Position numbers and translations under genes: made by a program. The notes below the pieces were generated by a model. The model worked only from the letters and a program-made list of their open reading frames with translations. It had not been told where the DNA came from and did no database searches. A DNA stretch of 37,249 nt from Acidobacteriota bacterium (GTDB lineage: Bacteria > Acidobacteriota > Terriglobia > Terriglobales > SCQP01), in NCBI GenBank assembly GCA_027315185.1, contig DAHUYO010000031.1, positions 1-37,249 on the forward strand, given 5' to 3'. Below, one piece after another: positions 16,296 to 25,002 of this stretch (its first letter is position 1; every line of letters starts with the position of its first letter).

Positions 16296-17342
16296 GTGGA
16301 CGCGGGCTTTACCATAGAGATCGAGATGCGGGCACTTGTGGCATTCGGAATTAGCGCCGCGGCGGTCAGCGGCGCGGTGTTGGCGTGGGCGGCGGCGCGC
16401 CGGCCGGCAGCGAGCAGCGCCGCCCCTCCGCGGCGCCGGTATCCAACGTATGGCTGGGTCGCGGTGGCGGCCATTGCGGTGCTGGAAGCCCTGCTGGCGC
16501 TGCGCGCGCCGTGGGTGACGACGTTTTTCACGGCCCTGATCTGGACGGCGTTCATTCCCGCGGTGGACGCGGGAATCTATCGCCATCGCGGCGATTCGCC
16601 CCTGCATCATGCGGCGCCGTTCACGGTGTTGTGCCTGCTTTCCGTGCCCATCTGGCTGGCGTTTGAAGCCTACAACGTACGCCTGCAAAACTGGCGTTAC
16701 GTCGGCGTTCCCGCCCACGGCGCATTGTTCGTGCTGGGCGGAGCATGGGCCTTCGCCACCATTCTGCCCGGCCTGTTTCTAGTAGCGGATCTATTGCTGG
16801 CGGCGGGACTGGAGCAGACGCGGTGCCCGGCCTGGAACCCGTCCGCGGGCGCGCGCTGGGTCATGGCCATCCTCGGCGCGCTGCTGGTAACCGCGCCGGT
16901 GGTGGCGCCAACCCATATTGGGCGCTATTGGTTCGGCGCGGTGTGGGTGGGATTTGCGCCCTTATTGGAGCCGCTGGCGGATCGCCTGGGGCTGCCGTCG
17001 GTGCTGGGCGATCTGCGCGCCGGCCGCCCCGGCCGTTTGTATGCATTGCTGGCCAGCGGCGGCATCTGCGGCTTTTTGTGGGAATTCTGGAATTACTGGG
17101 CGGCGGCCCGTTGGGAGTACATCTTTCCGCTGGGCCAGCACCTCAAAGTCTTCGCCATGCCCTTGCCGGGATTTCTTGGCTTCCCGCCGTTCGCCCTGGA
17201 ATGCTTCACCATGACCGCGGTCGTGGCCTGGCTGCTGCTGCCCGCCGGCCTGCGGCCGGGCTGGCCGGCGGCGCCCTGGGCCACCGGCGCGGCGGCGGGC
17301 CCGCGAGCGGCCGCGGCGGACCTGCCCTTGGCATCGCGCTAA
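16296..17342 (+). CDS. Polytopic membrane protein of unknown function
   Basis: Hydrophobic protein of 348 residues with about eight predicted membrane helices, for example VAVAAIAVLEALLALRAP, LIWTAFIPAVDAGIY, ALFVLGGAWAFATILPGLFL and AILGALLVTAPVVAP. Aromatic-rich loops include GFLWEFWNYWAAARWEYIF and PLPGFLGFPPFALECF, so conserved Trp/Glu positions are likely functional. I do not recognise a characterised family. The listed start is GTG at 16296; an ATG at 16326 preceded by GAGATCGAG would shorten it by ten residues and leave the first helix right at the N-terminus. It sits between sulfotransferase and spermidine-synthase-like genes, probably in the same transcript. Confidence 0.75.
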   Translation: MDAGFTIEIEMRALVAFGISAAAVSGAVLAWAAARRPAASSAAPPRRRYPTYGWVAVAAIAVLEALLALRAPWVTTFFTALIWTAFIPAVDAGIYRHRGDSPLHHAAPFTVLCLLSVPIWLAFEAYNVRLQNWRYVGVPAHGALFVLGGAWAFATILPGLFLVADLLLAAGLEQTRCPAWNPSAGARWVMAILGALLVTAPVVAPTHIGRYWFGAVWVGFAPLLEPLADRLGLPSVLGDLRAGRPGRLYALLASGGICGFLWEFWNYWAAARWEYIFPLGQHLKVFAMPLPGFLGFPPFALECFTMTAVVAWLLLPAGLRPGWPAAPWATGAAAGPRAAAADLPLASR

Positions 17343-17370
17343 ACTGCTGGGCATCGCCGGGTTTTGCGAT

Positions 17371-19788
17371 ATGGGCTCGCCGAGCGCCATTGCCGACTCG
17401 CCTATTGCCGCGGGCGCCATTCCCCCTCGCGCCTTAGCCGGCGTCGCCTGCACCAGCTTGGCCTCGCTGCTGCTGGAACTGTCCCTGACGCGTTTGTTCT
17501 CGGTGGTGCTGTTCTACCACTTCGCCTTCATGGCCATTTCCATCGCCTTGTTGGGATTGGGGGTCGGCGGCTTGGGGGCGTTTCTGTATTTTCGCCGCGA
17601 TCCCGGCCGGACGGCGCTGCCGGCGGCGGCCGCGGCCTGCGCTTTTTCCGGCGCCGCGGCGATCGCTGCCTTGTTCGGCATCCTGCACGCCGACATTTCG
17701 CTGACGGTCAGCTGGGGCAATTTTTTGGCGCTGACGGCGATCTACCTGCTGGCCGCGGCGCCGTTTGCCGGCAATGGCTTCGCGGTTGCCGCCGTTCTGG
17801 CCGCCCATCCGCGGCGCGTGCACCGGCTGTACGGCGCCGATCTGGGAGGAGCGGCGGCGGCCTGTTTGGCGTTTGTGCCGCTGATGGACCGCTGGGGCGG
17901 GCCCAGCGCCATCCTCGTCGCGGCGGCGCTGGCGTGGCTGGCCGCGGCGACGTTTGACCGCCGTTGGCGGCGCCTCGGCCTGGTACTGGCGGCGCTGGCG
18001 GCGCTGCTCGCGTTGGGCGACGTTCAGGGCCGCTGGTTCGACATTCTCTACGCCAAAGGCGCGCGCCAGCGGGACATCGTCTATCACCGCTGGAACTCCC
18101 TTTCCCGCATCGAGGTCCAAGCCACGCCGCGGGGCGGCCGGATGATTTTGATTGATTCCGACGCCGCCACGGCCATCGTGCCTTTTTCCGCGCAACAAGC
18201 CCGCCGCGACCCGGCGCTGGCGGCCGCCTACACCAGCGTCAGCGCCGACGCCGCCTACGCCGCCCGTCCGGGAACCACCGCGCTGATCATTGGCGCCGGC
18301 GGCGGCGCCGACGTGATGCGCGCGGTGCTAGGCGGCGCTCCGCGGGTGACCGCCGTGGATATCAACCCCATCATCATTCGCGACCTGATGCTGGGGCGCT
18401 ATCGGACCTATTCCCACGATCTGTATGGCCGCCCGCCCGTGCGCGCCGTGGTCGCCGAGGGCCGCAATTACCTGCGCCATAGCCCGCGCCGCTATGGCGT
18501 GGTGCAGGCCACCATGGTGGATACCTGGGCGGCGACGGCGGCGGGGGCGATGGCGTTGTCGGAGGCGAATCTGTACACGGTGCAAGCCTTCCGGGAATAT
18601 CTCCAGCACCTGACGCCGCGGGGACTGCTGTCCATTACCCGCTGGGAGTTTCGCCGCCCACGCGAGGCGCTGCGGGTGGTTGCATTGGGGATGGCCGCCC
18701 TGCGCCGCGGCTACGGCGTCCGCGATGCGCGGCCCTACATCGCCGTGCTCGCGGACGGGCGCTTGGACCGCCAGGGCGTAACGGTCACCACCTTGATCGG
18801 CCGGCAGCCGTTGACTTCCGGCGACCTGGCGCGGCTGCGGCACTTCGCCGCCGCCCACGGGCATCTGCGCTGGCTGGCTTTGCCCGGCTCGCCGCGGGAC
18901 AACGCCTTCAGCAGCTTGCTGGCGAGCCGCGCTCCGGCCCGGTTCGCCGCCGCCTACCCCTTCGACATCACCCCGCCGACGGACAACCGGCCGTTTTTCT
19001 TCTACACCCTGAAAACGGCGGCGGTGCTGCGCGACCTCTTCTCGCCGCGGCCCTTTCGCGCCATGGACTTCAAGGTCAATTTGGCGCTATTCATCTTGCT
19101 CTCGCTGCTGGGGATTTCGCTGGCGGCGGTGGCGGTGTTTCTGCTGTTGCCGCTCCGCTGGGCGGGGGTCCGGCTGCCACGGGGGGCGCCGTTGGACTTG
19201 GCCTATTTCCTTGCCTTGGGGTTGGGTTACATCCTGATCGAAGTCGCGTTCGTGCAGCAGTTTGTCTTGTTTCTGGGCAACCCGGTCTACGCGCTGACGG
19301 TGGTGATATTCGTGATGTTAGCCGCCAGCGGCCTGGGAGCGCTGTGGGGGCGGCGGCATTACGCCTGCGGCTGCATGCGTTGGGTGGTGACGGGAATCGA
19401 AGCCGCCGTGGGGCTCTACCTATGGCAGCTTTCCGGCTGGCTAGGCGCTTGGGTGGGACTGCCCCTGGCGGGCCGCATTCTGATTACGGCGGGCCTGCTG
19501 GCGCCGCTGGCGTTTTTGCAAGGTCTGCCCTTTCCCGCCGGCATTCACTGGCTGGCGGCCAGCGGGCCGGAGGTGGTGGCCTGGGCTTGGGCGGTCAACG
19601 CGGCGGCCAGCGTGCTGGGCTCGGTGCTGGCGATGCTGATCGCCATCCACTGGGGCATGAGCTGGGCGCTGGCGGCGGGCGGCGGCGCCTACCTGGCCGC
19701 CGGCCTGCTGACGTTTCGCTTCGCCGGCCGGCATGCCGCCTTGGCGCGGGCCGAGGCGGGCCCGGCGACGGCGTCCGCCCCCGCATAA
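17371..19788 (+). CDS. Membrane-embedded spermidine-synthase-like protein
   Basis: Protein of 805 residues. About seven N-terminal membrane helices (residues ~20-215) come first, then a soluble methyltransferase-fold domain (~220-560), then about seven C-terminal helices (~570-795). The soluble part carries the nucleotide-binding motif TALIIGAGGGADVMRAVLGG followed by VTAVDINPIIIRDLM, as in spermidine synthase/SAM-dependent folds. The polyamine-binding GGEGxTxRE-type motif is not seen; GAGGGADVMR occupies that place. The family is usually annotated as spermidine synthase-like or MFS/spermidine-synthase fusion, with no proven reaction. It is 28 bp downstream of the preceding membrane-protein gene and ends that gene run. 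Confidence 0.8.
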   Translation: MGSPSAIADSPIAAGAIPPRALAGVACTSLASLLLELSLTRLFSVVLFYHFAFMAISIALLGLGVGGLGAFLYFRRDPGRTALPAAAAACAFSGAAAIAALFGILHADISLTVSWGNFLALTAIYLLAAAPFAGNGFAVAAVLAAHPRRVHRLYGADLGGAAAACLAFVPLMDRWGGPSAILVAAALAWLAAATFDRRWRRLGLVLAALAALLALGDVQGRWFDILYAKGARQRDIVYHRWNSLSRIEVQATPRGGRMILIDSDAATAIVPFSAQQARRDPALAAAYTSVSADAAYAARPGTTALIIGAGGGADVMRAVLGGAPRVTAVDINPIIIRDLMLGRYRTYSHDLYGRPPVRAVVAEGRNYLRHSPRRYGVVQATMVDTWAATAAGAMALSEANLYTVQAFREYLQHLTPRGLLSITRWEFRRPREALRVVALGMAALRRGYGVRDARPYIAVLADGRLDRQGVTVTTLIGRQPLTSGDLARLRHFAAAHGHLRWLALPGSPRDNAFSSLLASRAPARFAAAYPFDITPPTDNRPFFFYTLKTAAVLRDLFSPRPFRAMDFKVNLALFILLSLLGISLAAVAVFLLLPLRWAGVRLPRGAPLDLAYFLALGLGYILIEVAFVQQFVLFLGNPVYALTVVIFVMLAASGLGALWGRRHYACGCMRWVVTGIEAAVGLYLWQLSGWLGAWVGLPLAGRILITAGLLAPLAFLQGLPFPAGIHWLAASGPEVVAWAWAVNAAASVLGSVLAMLIAIHWGMSWALAAGGGAYLAAGLLTFRFAGRHAALARAEAGPATASAPA

Positions 19789-20095
19789 CGCGGCAATCGG
19801 GAGATCCCCTGACCCCCAACGGACAACCATTGCCGGCCGTTCTCGCCCCGCCGTATCACCCTGCCGCATCGCCCCGCCGTATCACCCTGCCGCATCGTCC
19901 CGCCGCATCCACCCCGCCGCAGCCCCGCAACGCCGGGCATCCCGAACCGGGCGGCCGAGCCGCACCCCGCGGCGGGCGCCGCGCGCCGCCGTCCCCGGCG
20001 GGACATTCCACGGATCGTCCATCCGTGTTAGGGTGAACGCAAAGACACAGGTCAAGCCGTGGGGAGCCGGTTAGGTCGCCCGGGAGAGATCGAAT
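19789..20095. other. Intergenic region with tandem repeat, no gene
   Basis: About 300 bp without a credible coding frame. It contains a perfect two-copy 26-bp tandem repeat (19845-19896) that decays into related C-rich units to about 19930. A GGGAGAGA ribosome-binding site lies just before the MlaD TTG start. No strong promoter hexamer was seen; a weak TAGGGT lies at 20029-20034. Confidence 0.6.
19845..19896. repeat. Two perfect 26-bp tandem repeats
   Basis: The unit starts GCCCCGCCGTATCACC and ends CTGCCGCATC. Copies at 19845-19870 and 19871-19896 are identical, followed by degenerate GTCCCGCCGCATC-like units. It lies in the gap between the spermidine-synthase-like and MlaD genes. Confidence 0.8.
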
Positions 20096-21172
20096 TTGCC
20101 TTCGCGCGCCGAACTCAAGTGGTCTCAGGTCAAAGTAGGTCTGGTGATGGTCATCGCCATTGCCATCTTGCTGGTGATCATCTTCCTGATGACCGGCAAG
20201 GCGACGTTCGCCGGCAAGCTGCACATCGCCACCTACGTCAATGACGCCGCGGGGTTGCGGCGGGGCGCCATCGTCAATTTGGCGGGGGTCAGCATTGGCA
20301 ACGTCACCTCCGTCGAGCTGTCCACCCATCCCCCCAACCCGGCGGAGCCGGTGCGCATTGAGATGGCCGTCGCCAACGATGCCCGCGCCTGGCTGCGGCA
20401 GGACTCGGTCGCCGAACTCGGGGCGATCAACCCGCTCGGCGGCACCATGGTGAACATCCGCCGCGGCACGGCCGGCTCACCGCCGGCGCGGGACGGCACG
20501 GTGCTGAAGTCGGCCAGCGCCGCCGGCATCTCTGAACTCCTGGTCACCAGCCACACACTGCTGCAAAACGCCAACGACATCGTGGAGCGTCTGGGCGCGC
20601 TGATGGACCAAATCCAAAGCGGGCAAGGCTCCATCGGCAAGCTCATCTATTCCGAGCAGCTCTATGACCGCTTCAACACCATCGCCAAGAACGTCGAAAC
20701 GCTGACGGCGGCGATGAATACCCGGCAGGGCACGATCGGGGAGCTGGTCTACAACCACGAGCTGTACGCCAAGCTGAACACCACGCTCAACCGGCTGAAC
20801 GACACGCTGGAGCGTATTCAGCACGGACCGGGGACGATGGCCAAGCTGATCAACGATCCCAGCCTGTACAACCATGCCGACCAATTGGTGCAGGGGCTGA
20901 ACCGCACCACCACGCAGATCAATTCGGGCAAGGGAACGATTGGGATGCTGCTGCGCAACCAGCAGACCGCGATCCACATGCGGGACACGATCCAGAATCT
21001 GGACGGCTTGCTGACGGGGCTGAGGGCGGGCAAGGGCACGGCCGGGCAACTGGTCACCAACCCGACGCTGTACCATCACCTGGACAGCTTGACCAGCGAG
21101 TTGCGCAGCTTGCTCAAGGCGTTCAAGAAGCACCCGAAGAAGTACCTGACCATCCAGTTGAAGCTGTTCTAG
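20096..21172 (+). CDS. MlaD/MCE-family lipid-transport protein with C-terminal repeats
   Basis: Membrane-anchored periplasmic protein of 358 residues. One N-terminal helix (about 13-33) is followed by an MCE domain (about 40-125: AGLRRGAIVNLAGVSIGNV and ...GGTMVNIRRG). Family members form hexameric rings that pass phospholipids or other hydrophobic molecules between membranes. The C-terminus holds five units beginning GxGT(I/M)xxL at residues 176, 210, 244, 278 and 312, an exact 34-residue period with helical spacers. The start is TTG at 20096, preceded at 6 nt by GGGAGAGA. No MlaE permease or MlaF ATPase gene is adjacent, so the partner complex must be encoded elsewhere. Confidence 0.88.
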   Translation: MPSRAELKWSQVKVGLVMVIAIAILLVIIFLMTGKATFAGKLHIATYVNDAAGLRRGAIVNLAGVSIGNVTSVELSTHPPNPAEPVRIEMAVANDARAWLRQDSVAELGAINPLGGTMVNIRRGTAGSPPARDGTVLKSASAAGISELLVTSHTLLQNANDIVERLGALMDQIQSGQGSIGKLIYSEQLYDRFNTIAKNVETLTAAMNTRQGTIGELVYNHELYAKLNTTLNRLNDTLERIQHGPGTMAKLINDPSLYNHADQLVQGLNRTTTQINSGKGTIGMLLRNQQTAIHMRDTIQNLDGLLTGLRAGKGTAGQLVTNPTLYHHLDSLTSELRSLLKAFKKHPKKYLTIQLKLF

Positions 21173-21281
21173 GCGGCGGCCGGATGAAGGCGGGCCGGCG
21201 CCGGGTTGCCGGGCGCATGCGCCACGCCGCGGCTGGGGCAGGCGGCGGCTGGAGATCGGGCGCAACCTAGCGCCGGGCCCC

Positions 21282-21287
21282 TATACT
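21282..21287 (+). promoter_or_regulatory. -10 (TATACT) of the CPBP-pyrE-mtnA-prmC-cca operon
   Basis: TATACT ends exactly 6 nt before the TTG at 21294, so the mRNA should start at the TTG. No Shine-Dalgarno fits in that space. The five genes downstream are tightly packed on the same strand. Confidence 0.5.
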
Positions 21288-21293
21288 GAGGTA

Positions 21294-22334
21294 TTGACTC
21301 CCGACAGTCCCACGACATCCGTCTTTTCCGCGCCGCCGCCGCCTCCGCTGCCGCCGGCGCAGGATCCGGCTTGGCGCGGATTGGATGTGGCGCTGATCGT
21401 GCTGTTCACCGGGCTGGCGCTGATCGCGGCCTTGATTCTGGGCATCGCCGTCCTGGCTTTGTTCAATGCCGCTGGCGGGCAGCATCCTTTGAGCGGCTTC
21501 AGCCCGTTGACCTCGCTTTCGTTTCTGCTGACGGTGCAAGGCGCTGCGTACGTAGCCGGTTTCCTGTTCGCCTACTTGTGGCTGACGCGGTTGTATGGGG
21601 TGCGGTTTTGGCGGGCGATTCACTGGAACAAGATCCCTTGGTCGTTGGCCGGCACGCTGCTCCTGGTGGGGATTTTCCTCTCCATCGGGCTGGAGTGGCT
21701 GTCACGCTTTCTGCCCATTCCCAAGCAGCTGCCCATTGACCGCATCTTCAACTCCCACAGCGCTTGGGCGCTGACCGTATTCGGCGTGGGCGTGGCCCCG
21801 TTATTCGAGGAGTTCATTTTCCGCGGCCTGCTCTACCCCAGCCTGCGGTTGTCCTTCGCCGAGGGCATGAGCGAGCAGCAGGCGCGGGCCTGGCGGCCGT
21901 TTCTGTGGGCGGGCGCTGGGGCCACTACTTTGATCGCGGGCCTGGTGGCGATGCGGGATTCGATCCTCGGCCAATCGCTGCGCGGTCCAGACATCGCTTT
22001 CATCGCGGCCGGAGCGCTGGCGATCTTGACGGTGCCGCTGCTGAACGGCATTGCCTGGATTTTCCGGGCGCTTTCCCGTTGGGGACACGCCGAATGGCTG
22101 GCGATCGTCACCACCGGCGTCCTGTTCGGCTTGGTGCATTCGGCGCAGTTGGCGGGCGCGTTCTGGCCGGTGCTGCTGATTTCCATCGTGGGCATCGTGC
22201 TGACCGCGGCCCGCGCTTTCAGCGGATCGCTGGTCGCGAGCTGGATCATCCACTGCGTTTACAACGGTACGATTTTCATCGCGCTTTTCGTCGCCACGCA
22301 TGGCTACCAGAACTTCCAACACCTGGCGCATTAG
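21294..22334 (+). CDS. CPBP-family intramembrane metalloprotease
   Basis: Integral membrane protein of 346 residues of the CPBP (CAAX-protease/bacteriocin-processing, Abi) family. A proline-rich N-terminal tail (PPPPPLPPAQ) precedes about eight helices. The three metal/catalytic motifs are present: EEFIFRGLLYPSL (EExxxR), TTGVLFGLVHSAQ (FxxxH) and the third-helix His/Asn in SWIIHCVYN. Substrates in bacteria are mostly unknown; some members process membrane-bound peptides or confer immunity. The start is TTG at 21294, supported by the hydrophilic N-terminus and a TATACT hexamer 6 nt upstream. It leads an operon-like gene series. Confidence 0.87.
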   Translation: MTPDSPTTSVFSAPPPPPLPPAQDPAWRGLDVALIVLFTGLALIAALILGIAVLALFNAAGGQHPLSGFSPLTSLSFLLTVQGAAYVAGFLFAYLWLTRLYGVRFWRAIHWNKIPWSLAGTLLLVGIFLSIGLEWLSRFLPIPKQLPIDRIFNSHSAWALTVFGVGVAPLFEEFIFRGLLYPSLRLSFAEGMSEQQARAWRPFLWAGAGATTLIAGLVAMRDSILGQSLRGPDIAFIAAGALAILTVPLLNGIAWIFRALSRWGHAEWLAIVTTGVLFGLVHSAQLAGAFWPVLLISIVGIVLTAARAFSGSLVASWIIHCVYNGTIFIALFVATHGYQNFQHLAH

Positions 22335-22341
22335 CGCCGCA

Positions 22342-22998
22342 TTGGCCGATTCCGCCGCCGCGCGCCGCCGGCTGCTGGCGATTCTGGCGGAGAAGTCCTT
22401 CCGCTTGGGCGATTTTCTGCTCTCCTCGGGCGGGCGCAGCGACTATTACCTGGACTGCCGGCGCACCACGCTGGATGGGGAAGGCGGCTTGCTGACGGGA
22501 CAGCTGATTCTGCACGCGATCCGCGCGGCGGCGGCGCCGGTGACGGCGGTGGGCGGCCTGACCCTGGGGGCCGACCCGATCGTCAGCGCGGTGGCGGTGG
22601 TCAGCGCGATGCTGCATTTGGAACCGGGCGCCGTCGCGCCGCCGCCGCTGTCGGCGTTCATCGTGCGAAAAAGCGAGAAGGCGCACGGGACGGGGCAAAA
22701 GATCGAAGGGGAGGTGCGGGCGGGAATGGCGGTGGCGATTGTGGATGACGTTTGCACCACGGCGGCCTCGACCGTGCAGGCGATTGAAGCCGCCTGGGCC
22801 GCGGAGCTGGAGGTGCGACAGGTGTTCTGCCTGGTGGAGCGAGAGGAAGCCGGCGGGCGCGCCAACCTGAATGCGCTCTGGCGCCAACGGTTTCCCGGCC
22901 AGGACTGTCCCTTCACGGCGCTGTTCACCGCCGCCGAGGTGCGGGCGGAGCACCAGCGCCGCGCCGCCGCTCAAGGCGGCGCGGGGGAGGGCCGCTGA
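22342..22998 (+). CDS. pyrE: Orotate phosphoribosyltransferase
   Basis: Transfers ribose-5-phosphate from PRPP to orotate, a late step of de novo UMP synthesis. The N-terminal orotate/PRPP region reads [20 protein letters not shown] followed by [10 protein letters not shown]. The conserved lysine region is [13 protein letters not shown]. The PRPP loop is [14 protein letters not shown], with Val-Asp-Asp-Val as in PyrE. I chose TTG at 22342, in frame right after the CPBP stop, because it leaves an 18-residue lead into SFRLGDF. An ATG at 22300 is possible and would overlap the upstream gene by 35 nt. The C-terminus, past about residue 175, is longer than in E. coli. It overlaps the mtnA start by 1 nt. 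Confidence 0.88.
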   Translation: MADSAAARRRLLAILAEKSFRLGDFLLSSGGRSDYYLDCRRTTLDGEGGLLTGQLILHAIRAAAAPVTAVGGLTLGADPIVSAVAVVSAMLHLEPGAVAPPPLSAFIVRKSEKAHGTGQKIEGEVRAGMAVAIVDDVCTTAASTVQAIEAAWAAELEVRQVFCLVEREEAGGRANLNALWRQRFPGQDCPFTALFTAAEVRAEHQRRAAAQGGAGEGR

Positions 22999-24056
22999 TG
23001 CTACCGACGGTGGAATGGACGGACGAAGGCGTCAAGCTGCTGGACCAATTGCAACTTCCGGCGACGGTCACCTACCGCCTTTGCCGCAACTACCAGGAAG
23101 TGGCCGAAGGCATCCGGGCGATGGTGGTGCGGGGCGCGCCGGCGATCGGCGTGACGGCGGCGATGGGCGCGGCGCTGGGCGTGCTGCAATCGCCGGCGCG
23201 CGAAATGGCGGCGCTGCGCCAGGAGTTCGCGGGCATCCGCGCCACGTTGGCGGCGACGCGGCCCACGGCGGTGAATTTGTTTTGGGCGCTGGAGCGGATG
23301 AACCAGACCTTCGAGGCGGCCGCGGCGAGCGGCGACCTGGGCGAAGTGCGGCGGCGGATGCGGGAGGAAGCGCTGGCGGTCTGTGCCGAGGACATCGCCA
23401 TCAACCGGGCGATCGGCCGCCATGGCGCGGCGCTGCTGCCCGCGGCGGGCGAGGTGCTGACGCACTGCAACGCCGGGGCGCTGGCCACCGCCGGTTATGG
23501 CACGGCGCTGGGCGTGATCCGGGCGGCGGTGGAAGACGGTAAGGCGCTGCGGGTGCTGGCCGATGAAACCCGGCCCTATCTGCAAGGCGCGCGGCTGACG
23601 GCGTGGGAGTTGCAGCAGGACGGCATACCCACGACGGTGATCACCGACAACATGGCGGGCCATTTTCTGCATAGCGGGCGCGTGGGGGCGGTGGTGGTGG
23701 GGGCGGACCGGATCGCGGCTAACGGCGACGTGGCCAACAAGATCGGAACCTATTCGGTGGCGGTGCTGGCGCATGAAAACGGCGTGCCGTTCTACGTCGC
23801 GGCGCCGCTGTCCACGCTGGACCTCAGCCTGGCCAGCGGCGAGCAAATCCCCATCGAGCAGCGCGCGGCGACGGAGGTGACGCACCTGCGCGGCGTGCCG
23901 ATCACGCCCGAGGGCGTGGCGGTGGCCAACCCGGCGTTTGACGTGACGCCCAACCGCTACGTGACCGCCATCATTACCGAGGCGGGCGTGGCGCGGGCGC
24001 CGTATCGGCAAAGCCTGGCCGCGCTGGCCGGCGGCGCCCGCGGGCAGAGCGCCTAG
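22998..24056 (+). CDS. mtnA: S-methyl-5-thioribose-1-phosphate isomerase
   Basis: Converts methylthioribose-1-phosphate to methylthioribulose-1-phosphate in methionine salvage. The protein has 352 residues, typical length. Motifs are [13 protein letters not shown] (substrate binding), [18 protein letters not shown] with catalytic Cys157, [17 protein letters not shown], and [21 protein letters not shown] with catalytic Asp237. Archaeal R15P isomerases and eIF2B are relatives, but the residues and length fit MtnA. The ATG overlaps the pyrE stop (TGATG). No other methionine-salvage gene is nearby, so the step may be linked to salvage of aldehyde-type by-products or encoded piecemeal. Confidence 0.95.
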   Translation: MLPTVEWTDEGVKLLDQLQLPATVTYRLCRNYQEVAEGIRAMVVRGAPAIGVTAAMGAALGVLQSPAREMAALRQEFAGIRATLAATRPTAVNLFWALERMNQTFEAAAASGDLGEVRRRMREEALAVCAEDIAINRAIGRHGAALLPAAGEVLTHCNAGALATAGYGTALGVIRAAVEDGKALRVLADETRPYLQGARLTAWELQQDGIPTTVITDNMAGHFLHSGRVGAVVVGADRIAANGDVANKIGTYSVAVLAHENGVPFYVAAPLSTLDLSLASGEQIPIEQRAATEVTHLRGVPITPEGVAVANPAFDVTPNRYVTAIITEAGVARAPYRQSLAALAGGARGQSA

Positions 24057-24075
24057 CCCGGGAGCGGGGCGGGCC

Positions 24076-24975
24076 ATGGGCACCACCGCCGAGCTGATTG
24101 CCGCCGCCGCCGCCACTCTGGCCGCGGCCGGGTTGGCCGATTCCCGGCGGGACGCGGAGGTGCTGTGGCTGGCGGCGAGCGGACGGGAACGCGCCTGGCT
24201 GTACGCCCATCCGGAGGCGGCGCCGGAGGCCGCCGCGGCGCGGCAGTTCCACGCCTGGGTGGCGGCGCGGGCGCGGCATGAGCCGCTGCAATATCTGCTT
24301 GGCGAGCGGGACTTTTTTGGCCGCGGCTTTCAGGTCAGCCCGGCGGTGCTGATTCCGCGGCCGGAGACGGAACTGGTGGTCAGCGCGGCGCTGGAGAAAG
24401 CTAACGCCAAAGCTAACGCCAAAGCGAACGCCAAGGCGAACGCAGCGGCGCGGGCGGCGGGAGCCAACGCGCGGCGGCTGATGGTTTTGGACGCTGGGAC
24501 CGGATCGGGGGCCATCGCCGTGACGCTGGCGCTGGAGTTGGGGGCCGCGGCGCGGATCACGGCCAGTGACCGTTCCGCCGCGGCGCTGGCCGTGGCGGCG
24601 GCGAACGCACGGCGGTTGGGGGCGTCGGTGAGTTTGCTGCAAGCCGATTGGATGACGGCCTTCGCCGAGCGACCGATGTTCGATTTCATCGTGTCCAATC
24701 CTCCCTACGTCTCCGAAGAGGAGTTTGCCCATCTGGAACGGCAGGTGCGGGAGCATGAACCCCGCGGCGCGCTGGTCTCCGGGCCCACGGGCCTAGAGGC
24801 CTATGCGGCGCTGCTGCCGCAGGCGCGGGCGCGCCTGCGCCCCGGCGGCTGGCTCATACTAGAAACCGGCTATCGTTCCGCCGCCGCGCTGCGGCCGCTG
24901 CTGGCGGGCTGGGCGGCGGTGGAAGCGCGCCGCGATTATCAAGGCTGGGAGCGGGTGTTGCTGGCCCGCCGCTAA
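24076..24975 (+). CDS. prmC: Release-factor glutamine methyltransferase
   Basis: N5-glutamine methyltransferase that modifies the GGQ loop of peptide release factors RF1/RF2 using SAM. The protein has 299 residues. The N-terminal helical substrate-recognition domain (about 1-85) includes RHEPLQYLLGERDFFG. The PRPETE motif follows at 95-99, then the SAM motif VLDAGTGSGAIAVTLA near 137-152 and the catalytic NPPY (208-211). An unusual insert of KANA tetrapeptide repeats (about residues 108-124) lies between PRPETE and the SAM motif, coded by a 12-bp tandem DNA repeat. The start is ATG at 24076, 19 bp after mtnA, and cca follows 27 bp later. Confidence 0.93.
   Translation: MGTTAELIAAAAATLAAAGLADSRRDAEVLWLAASGRERAWLYAHPEAAPEAAAARQFHAWVAARARHEPLQYLLGERDFFGRGFQVSPAVLIPRPETELVVSAALEKANAKANAKANAKANAAARAAGANARRLMVLDAGTGSGAIAVTLALELGAAARITASDRSAAALAVAAANARRLGASVSLLQADWMTAFAERPMFDFIVSNPPYVSEEEFAHLERQVREHEPRGALVSGPTGLEAYAALLPQARARLRPGGWLILETGYRSAAALRPLLAGWAAVEARRDYQGWERVLLARR
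24397..24444 (+). repeat. Four 12-bp tandem repeats inside prmC
   Basis: Units AAAGCTAACGCC (twice, identical), AAAGCGAACGCC and AAGGCGAACGCA encode four tandem KANA tetrapeptides. They sit in a likely surface loop after the PRPETE motif, where length change should be tolerated. Confidence 0.85.
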
Positions 24976-25002
24976 CCGCCGCTCCGCCCGCCGCCATCAC
25001 CC

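Noticed and set aside
19845..19930. Possible CRISPR array
   Set aside because: The repeats are directly adjacent without spacers and only two are perfect.
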